NCBI RefSeq assembly: GCF_947241705.1
Contig: NC_079257.1
Location: 744,001-808,000, forward strand
DNA: 64,000 bases
Origin: Saccharomyces mikatae IFO 1815
Lineage: Eukaryota; Ascomycota; Saccharomycetes; Saccharomycetales; Saccharomycetaceae
Direction of reading: 5' to 3'
The position numbers and the translations under genes are program-made. Position 1 is the stretch's first letter, and each line of letters begins with the position of its first letter. Below are positions 53,566-62,800 of this stretch, in pieces. The notes below the pieces were generated by a model. The model made no database searches, had not been told where the DNA came from, and was given only the letters and a program-made list of their open reading frames with translations.

Positions 53566-54078
53566 ATGCTTCTCATATTTTGCCTTCTTAACTTTTTCTT
53601 TCAGTTCTTCTCATTCTGCTCCGCATGTGTTGATGTCACTAGTGGTTACTAAGTATTTTGGGCTTGCAAAACAATATGACAAATAATCAAACCGGCTGGT
53701 TATTCCAAAAATTTTAATTCGAAATTGATTCCGATAAAGTGGTAGAAAACTTAGAACAGGACGGTTTGAACCCGGCAATCAACAATCTTTGATTTATACG
53801 GATACTTTAGTCGAGTTGGGGCTATTGCCGATTTTTATGAGTACAGTAACCTAGATCTATCGAATTATAAGGGACCTGAGCAATATAATTCTGAGACCGA
53901 TTATTGTACAGATAAAATGGATTTGGGAATGCGTGTATATGATGAAGAAGGTAATTATGTTCATCCAGCTACTAATGGCTTAACAAATGCGTGCGCTCAT
54001 CCCAATCCTCCTACATTGAAAAATCTATTGATAAATCATTATCTTGAGGGAAAAAGTTACAAACAATTTTTTGTATAA
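53566..54078 (+). pseudogene. Decayed gene for an unrecognised secreted protein
   Basis: A stretch with clear but broken coding character. It opens with an ATG and a strongly hydrophobic signal-like segment (MLLIFCLLNFFFQFFSF) ending near SACVDVTSG. The second half, from about 53790, reads openly for some 95 codons with a normal, polar composition: DFYEYSNLDLSNYKGPEQ, then DLGMRVYDEEGNYVHPATNG, ending near 54078. It is broken in several places in the first half. I do not recognise the family; a secreted or cell-wall protein is all that the leader suggests. Confidence 0.45.
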
Positions 54079-54351
54079 TGATTTAGTGAGAATACTGGAA
54101 ACCTTTTATGACACATTTAGAAGTAAGATACATCTTTGATTGACGTCACCAAGATTTATTACTTTGTAGATTTAGAGTTGGTATTTCAAGTTTCGCTTAA
54201 ACGACACACAAATAATACGTTATTATGGTTCGCTACTGAAACATTACGGATTTATTATATAATACTGGGACATCATTAACATCGCACTTTCGAATTAATA
54301 TATGTATACACAACATCGAGGAACAACAGCATCTAGGGGTTGATGACAATG

Positions 54352-54699
54352 TGTTGTATACTCTCATTATGCTAGTGGTGGCATGATGCAAGAAGCTGAT
54401 ACATACCTTAAAATGAAAGAGAACGTAGCTATACATTGTTTGTGGATGAGTTCACATACAGTACTGAAAGAGATGAGGACGGGTTGAGATAGAGTTTGAA
54501 TGATAGTGAATATAATTACATCATCTTCCATTATATATGTTGTCATTCATTATCCCACTAAATTATCAAACCTCGCGTTTCAGCTTCCACTAAAATCGAT
54601 GACTGTTTCTCAATCTTTATGTCTTCTTACATCGTACATGATAATGTACAAGTACTATGGATACTAGTCGATACATGATAGTTGATTCTCATTCCAATA
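54352..54699 (-). mobile_element. Old delta-like solo LTR (Ty1/Ty2 kin)
   Basis: On the minus strand the stretch follows the Ty1/Ty2 delta long terminal repeat. It starts near 54699 with the complement of cattccaa, then gives atcaactatcat, the AGTGGAAGCTGAAACGC block (54575-54592 region) and further short matches to about 54352. The length of about 348 bp is near the usual delta length of about 334. It is strongly decayed, so it is an old fossil. No internal Ty region or second LTR was recognised nearby, so it is a solo LTR. Confidence 0.7.
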
Positions 54700-56122
54700 A
54701 AAGTCAACACCACCGTTACCACCCAAAGTTATACTGTTTTTATGTGTGTGTTCGCAACAGCCTATCAGAAAAACAACCCGTAGTCAGAATTATCCCTCAG
54801 AAATTCCAATTCTCAAACGATTGTTCTATCTTTCGAAAGTGGCTACGCCTAGGAATATTATAAAACCCACAAGTTCTTGGAGCCTACTTCGAGAACTCAC
54901 AACAGGACAGGTATATTTAGCGATGGAATGAGATTGTCATATCAAAAGTACAAGATAAAACAATGGGTAGTCTGAGGCGACAAAATTAACTGAAGAAGTA
55001 GCTAGCAATAAAAAGAAAAGTTCAAGAAGTACAAGGGTGATGTATATTCCAATGCTGCCAATACAGCATGCTTCAAGATTGTCACTTCACTTTCAGGTAG
55101 ATGGTTTGAGTTCAAAGTCCCAAATTTGAACTTAATTTTTCTCCTGAGCATTTCAAAGCAAAATTCACGAAGTGTTATTTTCCATAATAATAACTCCAGT
55201 TGATAGCAGTATATCCGGAGATTTTTGTATAATGATAATTTACTGCGTAATATGGCATAAGGGAGTAGCAACGACATTAATTATCATGCCATTATTGAAA
55301 AAAAAACTTTAGCATCAAGTGTTATTTCTGAACTCTAAATTCAATCAAATTTTTAGCAGAAAAAAAAAAGTTGAGGAAGTTCAAAGTAAGTTATAAAATA
55401 TTTTGCTGACTAGAATGCATAGATAGGGTTTCCTTTCCATTCAAATAGCACGTGTGCATTTTTGACTTAGGACAACTGTGAAAACGGTAAGGTGGTTACA
55501 GCCACATACTTTTCTAATCATAGTGCTGAAAAAATGATTTGTTCTGAAGTTGTGAGTTCTTCGTTGAACTATCGCAAAAAAAAACCCATGCAAAAGCGTA
55601 CTCACTGTTTTTCATTTTACCTTTTCAGCAGTATGCCTGCATGCCCCTTAATTTCAACGATTTCTTTCCATTTGGCTTAACTGCTGCTTCGGAGTATTAT
55701 GGTGATATTTTCCACAAGCTAGAGTTTGCTTGTCTTCTCCTATCAACAGAAAGTTTATTTCTTGTGTAATTTTCTGCCGACGGTTGCAGAATGCCAAATT
55801 AGATGGTTTAAATATTCGAATGAATACTTGCATAGAACACATACCTATATATATGCAGCTAGTTTCTTTGTTTTACTGGGGTTTTGGCATCAAATCGATA
55901 TCATTCGTTGAATCACTGCGCACATGAAGTACTGCAAACTCGATTTATCAAGGCAATGGCTAGATATAGTATATTGTGAAAAAAAGTTTTCCGATTTTGT
56001 CTTCGTGAAGTTTCTAAATCCTTTACACTCTGAAGGGAAGATATACTGCTATACTTTACATATCACCAAATAATACTAGAAAATAAGGACTACTTTTGTA
56101 TTATGAAGATGAATTCAAAAAC
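54700..56122. other. Degenerate subtelomeric DNA
   Basis: About 1.4 kb with only short open frames on both strands and no coding pattern that I recognise. Homopolymer A runs occur near 55300, 55360 and 55577. It probably contains further decayed subtelomeric genes, but nothing can be supported. Confidence 0.4.
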
Positions 56123-56557
56123 ATGGTCACGATGTTAATGAGCTTTTTGGCGACGGTATCATCTTGCGTTCATGCTGGAACCCTCGACAGTAACTAGACC
56201 GAGATTTATGAGTATGCTAACTCCGTTGTGGACTCGGTTAGTTTGTAGCAAACCAATGATAGTATCAATGTAATCACAACTGAATTCATTGGTACTACCA
56301 TTAGCTTTGATACTAACGTTACGAACATTAATATTCTTGTCGTCGATTATTCTTTTCTTCGCCAACAAGTCAACCAAAAAATGCAAAAAAGAGGAAAAAG
56401 GTGTCTTAATGCAAGATATTGTATCTCCACTAAAGACTGTACTGATTGCGGTAAATCGCTCGGCTATTCATGCATCAAAACGTGCACAGAGTAGAATGGT
56501 CATGTTTGTTGCGAAGAGTGGTGGATCCAAACACGCTGCCCAAAAAGAGGGATTTGA
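56123..56557 (+). pseudogene. Decayed small cysteine-rich secreted precursor (killer-toxin-like layout)
   Basis: A fossil gene of about 145 codons with a layout typical of processed secreted peptides: a hydrophobic leader, a pro-region with N-x-S/T sites, a dibasic site of the Kex2 type (MQKRGKR), and a C-terminal cysteine-rich part of about 50 residues with many closely spaced cysteines. It is broken in about three places. The layout resembles small fungal killer-type or defence peptides, but I recognise no named family and the function is inference from layout only. It lies just upstream of the truncated IMP dehydrogenase gene. Confidence 0.4.
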
Positions 56558-56837
56558 AAGTGGAAGGTGCTTCAATAATCAATAATATGGTGGCCATGAC
56601 CACCATGATGAGCTTTAAATAATAAAGTCTAGGTAATATAAATAAAGTAGAATAGTATACAAGCAAGGACGTCCTAAAATAAAAGCTGAAAAAAAAAAAA
56701 GCCACCAAAGCACCCATCCATGCAATGGCTTAGTTAATCTTATAATGAAAAAGAACAATAGCCTCCGGCTATTTTTGACTGAAAAAACTCTGTTGTTTGT
56801 GTTGACGTAAGGCATTGCGATCTAGCTTATTAGTCAT

Positions 56838-57809
56838 AATGAAGTTTTAAAGAAAACCAAAAAGGGTAAGCTGTTGATTGTTGACGACAGGGGTCATTTG
56901 GTGTCCATGCTTTCCAGGACTGACTTGAAGAAGAACGAAAACTTCCCGTTAGCTTCCAAGTCTGGCAGCAGCAAGAAATTGCTATGCGGTGCTTCTGTAG
57001 GCACTATGGACTCTGATAGGGAAAGACTAGGCCTGTTGGTGGAAGCTGGCTTGGACGTGGTTATCTTAGATTCATCGCAAGGCAACTCGATTTTCCAGTT
57101 GAACATGCTCGAATGGGTGAAAGAGAGTTTCCCAGGGTTGGAAGTCATCGCTGGTAACGTTGTCACCAGGGAACAAGCTGCCAATTTGATTGCTGCTGGT
57201 GCGGATGGTCTGAGAATCGGTATGGGAACTGGCTCTATTTGTATCACTCAAGAAGTTATGGCTTGTGGTAGGCCACAAGGTACAGCCGTCTACAACGTGT
57301 GTGAATTTGCCAACCAGTTCGGTGTTCCATGTATGGCTGACGGTGGTGTTCAAAACATCGGCCATATCATGAAGGCCTTGGCGCTTGGGTCGTCTACTGT
57401 TATGATGGGTGGTATGTTGGCTGGTGCTACCGAATCGCCCGGTGATTATTTCTATCAAGATGGTGAACGATTAAAGGTGTATCGTGGGATGGGTTCCATT
57501 GATGCGATGCAAAAGACCGGTAGCAAGGGCAATGCCTCGACCTCTCGTTACTTTTCTGAAAGCGACAGCGTTTTGGTTGCGCAAGGTGTGGCGGGTGCAG
57601 TGGTTGACAAAGGATCCATTAAGAAGTTTATTCCGTATTTGTACAACGGGCTGCAACATTCGTGTCAGGACATTGGTTGCAAGACGCTAACTCTATTGAA
57701 GGAGAATGTGCAAAGAGGCAAAGTCAGATTTGAATTCAGAACGGCATCTGCTCAAGTGGAAGGTGGTGTGAATAACTTATACTCTTATGAAAAACGTCTA
57801 CATAACTAA
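56838..57809 (+). pseudogene. 5'-truncated IMP dehydrogenase (IMD2-like)
   Basis: IMP dehydrogenase makes XMP in GTP synthesis. Homology starts abruptly at 56838 ([17 protein letters not shown]) and runs in one frame without a stop for 323 codons to TAA at 57807-57809, matching residues 201-523 of the 523-residue yeast Imd proteins. The catalytic loop [13 protein letters not shown] with its cysteine, the flap-region [11 protein letters not shown] and the end SYEKRLHN are all present. Missing are the first strands of the barrel and most of the CBS pair, so the product should be inactive. The first in-frame ATG is at 56907. In S. cerevisiae, IMD1 and IMD2 also lie at chromosome ends. The open frame suggests recent truncation. 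Confidence 0.88.
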
Positions 57810-57974
57810 ATGGTGGCTTTGAATATTGAAGTGGTAGTAGTACGTGTATTTGTTAACATAAGATTATTGGACACATTATTATTTATTATTATAAATTAGT
57901 CGTACTTCTTAGGTAAGAACAATATAGCAGAATGATAATATGTGCATATGAATCGATGTAAATCATGAGAAAAT

Positions 57975-57985
57975 ATTTATGTTTG
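57975..57985 (+). promoter_or_regulatory. ARS consensus of the X core
   Basis: ATTTATGTTTG matches the origin consensus WTTTAYRTTTW in 10 of 11 bases. Its place at the start of the X core fits the known ORC site of S. cerevisiae X elements. Confidence 0.65.
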
Positions 57986-58193
57986 GGTGATTTAATGGGT
58001 GATTTTTTGAGATTGTGATAAATATATGTATATAATGAGTAGACAGAATTTGGCAAAATACGTTATATTAGATGCAAGTAAGTACATATATATGATATTT
58101 GGGTCCGTAGAATACATAATAAACACAAAAATGGGAATAAAAGTGGGTTTTATGGGTAAATGGCACAGGGTGTGAAGCGCTGAGGTAAGTGCC

Positions 58194-58206
58194 GTGTATG
58201 GTGATG
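58194..58206 (-). promoter_or_regulatory. Abf1 site of the X core
   Basis: CGTGTATGGTGAT is an exact match to the reverse of the Abf1 consensus RTCRYNNNNNACG and lies at the distal end of the X core, as in S. cerevisiae. Confidence 0.75.
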
Positions 58207-58750
58207 TATGGTGATGTATAGTGGTAACCATGGCAACTGAGTGAGAGGTGAGGATGAGGAGCAGTGTGGCAGTAGGGTAAGATGGGAGTAGTGTATTTTT
58301 AGCATCCGTAGGCGTATGGAGAGCTGTTATGGGAAAGAAGAAGGCATGGTAGGTGTTGATATTGTGGTGAGGTAGCTAGATGTGGTTAGAGGTGGGATGG
58401 GGAGTGGTGGTAGGGTATGATGTTAGGTATGATTGTTTACATTTGGATGTTTACATATGATTGTTTACATTTGATTGTTTACATATGATTGTTTACATAT
58501 GATTGTTTACATTTGGATGTTTACATATTATGTTAGGTATGTTGTAGAGGTAGATGGTAGATGGTAGGATAAGTGGGTGTGGTGGATATGGAGTAGTGAT
58601 GAGATGTGAAGGATGGCAGATGGAGAGTGTAGGCAGTGGAGGAGCAGGTAGGGTAAGTTAGGGCAGTGGGGTTAGAGTTGGAGAGGTAGGGTTAGAGAGC
58701 GAGGTAGGGCTGATAGTAGGGTTAGAGATAGGGTAAGTAAGTGTGTACTT
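58207..58750. repeat. X-distal short subtelomeric repeats with TTAGGG-like motifs
   Basis: G- and T-rich DNA between the X core and the Y' side. Motifs of the TAGGG/TTAGGG type, which bind Tbf1, recur near 58270, 58410, 58650, 58687, 58705, 58718 and 58730. This fits the STR region that flanks X cores. A separate 14-bp array lies inside it. Confidence 0.75.
58431..58528. repeat. Seven-copy 14-bp array centred on GTTTACAT
   Basis: GTTTACAT occurs at 58435, 58449, 58463, 58477, 58491, 58505 and 58519, exactly every 14 bp. The consensus unit is close to gattgtttacatwt. Most copies contain TGTTTACA, the reverse of the forkhead core TGTAAACA. The array is flanked on both sides by tatgttaggtatg-like sequence. 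Confidence 0.95.
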
Positions 58751-58754
58751 CTCA

Positions 58755-58945
58755 TGATAGTGATGGTGATGGTGATGGTGATGGTGATGGTGATGGTGGT
58801 AGTGATGGTGGTAGTGATAGTGATGATGGTGATAGTGATAGTGATTGTGATGGTGATGGTGATGATGGTAGTGATGATGGTAGTGATGGTGGTAGGGTTA
58901 GTGATGGTATTGATGATGGTGATGATGGTGATGGTGATGGTGGTA
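58755..58945. repeat. GAT/GGT/AGT trinucleotide-rich array
   Basis: About 190 bp made almost only of gat, ggt and agt triplets on the plus strand, starting with six gatggt-like units and becoming less regular, with one ggtagggttag insertion near 58892. Open frames across it (Asp-Gly or Met-Val repeats) follow from the repeat and are not genes. Confidence 0.9.
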
Positions 58946-59502
58946 TATATATGTTACCTTATTGCACGCTGGATGGTATTAGACAACGCCGTAGGGACAT
59001 ATTGCACCGTGGAAGTAACTCTGTACGAAAGCTGTCATTATTTCCTGTTTAGGCACTTGGGGACGCAAATTGTGGCCGAAGATCTGGCGTCAAGGAATTT
59101 TTTTATAGTGGGATATTGCACCAAGGAAGTAACTTGATACGTATTTTCTTATTAAGCAGGGTAATATATTTTTCTTTTTTCTTGAGGGGGAGCGTCGGAG
59201 AAGTTACGGGAAATTTTTGGAGAAGGTTTTCTGACGCGTTATATATATAGGTGCGCCAAAAAGGTCTACCTTACTTCGAAGCGTAAGGTCATATACCTAA
59301 TAAGGAAATGTAATTCATAAGTTTTTATTATATTGGTCTTTTCGAGAGCGGAAGAAGCTGCAGGCTGAGCGCATAATTTCTTGAAGCGACCAACTGGTTC
59401 ATGTTTAAGTAACCAAGAGAACATCCACGAAGCGGCTTGAGCAATGAACAGAATCCTGGTTCTCCTCGACTAAGCAGACAGATTGAGATACTACGCACAA
59501 AC
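58946..59502. other. Non-coding start of the Y' region
   Basis: About 550 bp before the first possible Y' start codon. It contains the duplicated GGAAGTAAC motif, a T-rich tract near 59165 and a TATATATATAGG stretch at about 59241 that may be the promoter of the helicase gene. Confidence 0.5.
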
Positions 59503-59521
59503 ATGGAAGTTGAAAAAGAAA

Positions 59522-59774
59522 GTACGTACCTACTACTTTATTTTTGCAGGCCGGAAATCAAGCGATGAATGACGATCCTCAGGAAGAAACGGATATCTCT
59601 CTGTTTTCTATGTTGTGCTTGAAGGGGTCAGTGGCTAATCTTGATGGGATTTTTTATTAACTGTGCTTTGTTGCTGCTGGAGATTTGCACTTGTGTAGCA
59701 GAGGTCTTTTTCTTTTGGGTGCTCATTACATAATTCTGCATCTTCTCAATAGAGTAGCTCAATTGCATTCCTAG
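59522..59774 (+). other. Possible intron at the 5' end of the Y' helicase gene
   Basis: A donor GTACGT at 59522 follows a short possible exon that begins with ATG at 59503 (MEVEKE). TATTAAC at 59655-59661 is one base from the yeast branch site TACTAAC. An AG at 59773-59774 would join in phase to the long helicase frame at GATGATAGG. Yeast Y' genes are sometimes annotated with introns. This is inference from sequence signals alone. Confidence 0.35.
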
Positions 59775-59884
59775 ATGATGATAGGGTGGAAACTGGACAA
59801 TCTTTTGTTTATATTGATGGATTTCTTGTCAAAAAGCATAACAATCAACATACTATTGTTAATTTCGAAACTTACAAAAATAAA

Positions 59885-62800
59885 ATGAAAATTTCCGATA
59901 AGCGTAAGTTTGAAAAAGCAAACTTTGAGGAGTTTGAGTCCGCTCTAAATAACAAAAACGACTTGGTACATTGTCACTCAATAACTTTATTTGAATCGAT
60001 CCGCACGGAAGTGCGATCATTCTACGAAGACGAAAAGTCTAGCCTAATCAAGGTGGTAAAATACAGAACCGATGCAATGGATAGGAAAAGATCTTTTGAA
60101 AAAATTGTCATTCCCGTCATGGTTAAAAAAAATGTACAAAAGTTTCTGACGTTTGTTGAAGACGAACCAGATTTCCAGAGCGGACCCATCCCTTCAAAGT
60201 ATCTTATTCCCAAGAAAATCAACTTGATGGTCTACACGTTGTTTCAAGTACATACTTTGAAATTTAATAGGAAAGATTACGATATCCTTTCTCTTTTTTA
60301 CCTCAACAGAGGATACTATAGTGAGTTGAGTTTTCGTGTCCTGGAACGTTGTTACGAAACTGCGAGTTCCAGGCCGAACGACAGCTCTACGATGCGTACT
60401 TTCACCAACTTTGTTTCTGGCACGCCTATTGTAAGGAGTCTTCAGAAAAGCACCATAAGGAAATATGGATACAATTTGGCACCCTACATGTTTTTGTTAC
60501 TACACGTAAATGAGCTTTCGATTTTTTCCGCATATCAAGCAAGTTTACCTGGCGGTAAGAAAGTCGACACAGAGCGGCTGAAACGTGATCTATGCCCACG
60601 TAAACCCACTGAGATAAAGTACTTTTCACAGATATGTAACGATATGATGAACAAAAAAGACGGATTGGGTGATATTTTGCATATTATCTTGCGAGCATGT
60701 GCGCTTAATTTTGGGGCGGGACCCCGTGGTGGTGCTGGTGAGGAAGAAGATCTATCTGTTGCGAATGAACAATCCGTTATTCCCTCTGTGGACGAACATG
60801 GCTTAAAAGTATGCAAGTTGCGCAGTCCTAACACTCCACGAAGGCTCAGAAAAACACTAGATGCCGTGAAAGCTTTATTGGTGTCTTCTTGTGCTTGCAC
60901 CGCAAAGGATTTAGATATATTTGATGACAACAACGGCGTTGCGATGTGGAAATGGATCAAAATTCTGTACCACGAAGTAGCACAGGAAACCGCGCTGAAG
61001 GACTCTTATAGAATAACTTTGGTACCTTCTTCTGATGGTATATCAGTATGTGGAAAACTGTTTAATCGCGAGTATGTCCGCAGCTTTTACTTTGCATGCA
61101 AGGCTCAGTTTGACAACCTTTGGGAAGAGTTGAACAATTGCTTTTATATGCCTACAGTGGTTGATATTGCCAGTCTCATTTTGCGTAATCGAGACGTGTT
61201 GTTCAGAGAGCCAAAGCGAGGAATTGACGAGTATCTGGAAAACGATTCTTTTCTTCAAATGATACCTGTTAAATATCGTGAAATTGTGCTGCCAAAGTTG
61301 AGAAGAGATACTAACAAAATGACCGCGGCTCTTAAAAATAAAGTGGCTGTTGCAATTGACGAGCTTACGGTGCCACTTATGTGGATGATCCATTTTGCCG
61401 TAGGATACCCTTACCGGTATCCAGAGCTTCAGCTACTCGCTTTTGCCGGTCCTCAGCGCAACGTATACGTCGACGATATAACAAGGCGCATCCAACTATA
61501 CACTGATTATAACAAGAACGGTTCATCGGAGCCTCGACTAAAGACACTTGACGGACTCACTTCAGATTACTTGTTTTACTTTGTCACTGTGCTAAGGCAA
61601 ATGCAGATATGTGCGCTTGGTAACAGTTATGACGCCTTTAAACACGATCCTTGGATGGATGTCGTGGGGTTTGAGGATCCAAATCAAGTAACAAATCGAG
61701 ATACTTCGAGGATAGTTTTGTATTCCTACATGTTTCTGAATACCGCTAAGGGCTGTCTCGTTGAATATGCAACTTTTCGACAGTACATGAGGGAACTTCC
61801 GAAGAATGCACCTCAGAAGCTGAATTTTCGGGAGATGCGCCAGGGGTTGATTGCCCTAGGGCGGCACTGCGTAGGTAGCAGATTTGAAACAGATTTGTAC
61901 GAGTCGGCGACGAGTGAACTCATGGCCAACCATTCCGTTCAAACAGGGCGAAACATTTACGGTGTGGATTCCTTTTCGTTAACCAGTGTCAGTGGAACGA
62001 CCGCCACTTTATTGCAGGAGCGAGCTTCCGAGCGCTGGATTCAATGGTTAGGCCTTGAAAGAGACTACCATTGTTCCTTCTCCAGTACTCGGAATGCGAG
62101 AGATGTAGTAGCAGCAGTAGCAGGCGAAGCGAGTTCAGATCATCATCAAAATTTTTTGAGTGCAACGCGAAAAAGGCCCCGAGAGCCCAAGAGCACAAAC
62201 GATATCCTCGTCGCAGGTCGGAAACTTTTTGGCAGATCCTTTGAATTCAGGGACTTGCATCAGTTGCGCTTATGTTATGAAATATACATGGCAGACACAC
62301 CCTCTGTGGCAGTACAAGCCTCACCGGGCTATGGTAAGACGGAGTTGTTTCATCTTCCCTTAATAGCACTCGCGTCCAAGAGCGACGTGAAACATGTGTC
62401 GTTTCTGTTTGTACCGTACACAGTGTTGCTTGCTAATTGCATGATCAGGTTGCGCCGAGGCGGTTGCTTGAATGTGGCCACTGTAAGAAACTTTATTGAA
62501 GAGGGTTACGATGGTGTTACTGATTTATACGTGGGGATCTACGATGACCTTGCTAGCGCCAACTTCACAGACAGGATAGCTGGGTGGGATAATATTGTTG
62601 AGTGCACCTTTAGGACCAACAATGTAAAGTTGGGTTACCTCATTGTAGATGAGTTTCACAACTTGGAAACGGAGGTCTACCGGCAGCCGCAATTTGGGGG
62701 CATAAGGAACCTCGATTTTGACGCTTTCGAGAAAGCAATCTTTTTGAGCGGCACAGCACCTGAGGCTGTAGCTGATGCTGCGTTGCAGCGCATAGGGCTT

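Larger units (their letters stand above)
57950..58206. repeat. Subtelomeric X core element
   Basis: The stretch follows the S. cerevisiae X core as I remember it: the origin region with tttatgtttgggtgattt, tatttgggtccg, then ttttatgggtaaatggcaca, and gtaagtgccgtgtatg. An origin consensus and an Abf1 site are both in place. X cores are found at all S. cerevisiae chromosome ends and nucleate subtelomeric silencing; the same is expected here. The boundaries are approximate. Confidence 0.85.

Noticed and set aside
54750-54930. Possible second delta fragment after the solo LTR
   Set aside because: Only scattered short matches to the delta end; too weak to support.
56289-56585. 98-codon frame overlapping the cysteine-rich relic
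   Set aside because: Lies in another frame, lacks a proper ATG at its start and has no coding sign of its own.
58741-59137. Asp-Gly and Met-Val repeat frames
   Set aside because: They arise from the GAT/GGT array; composition is purely repetitive and there is no related protein.
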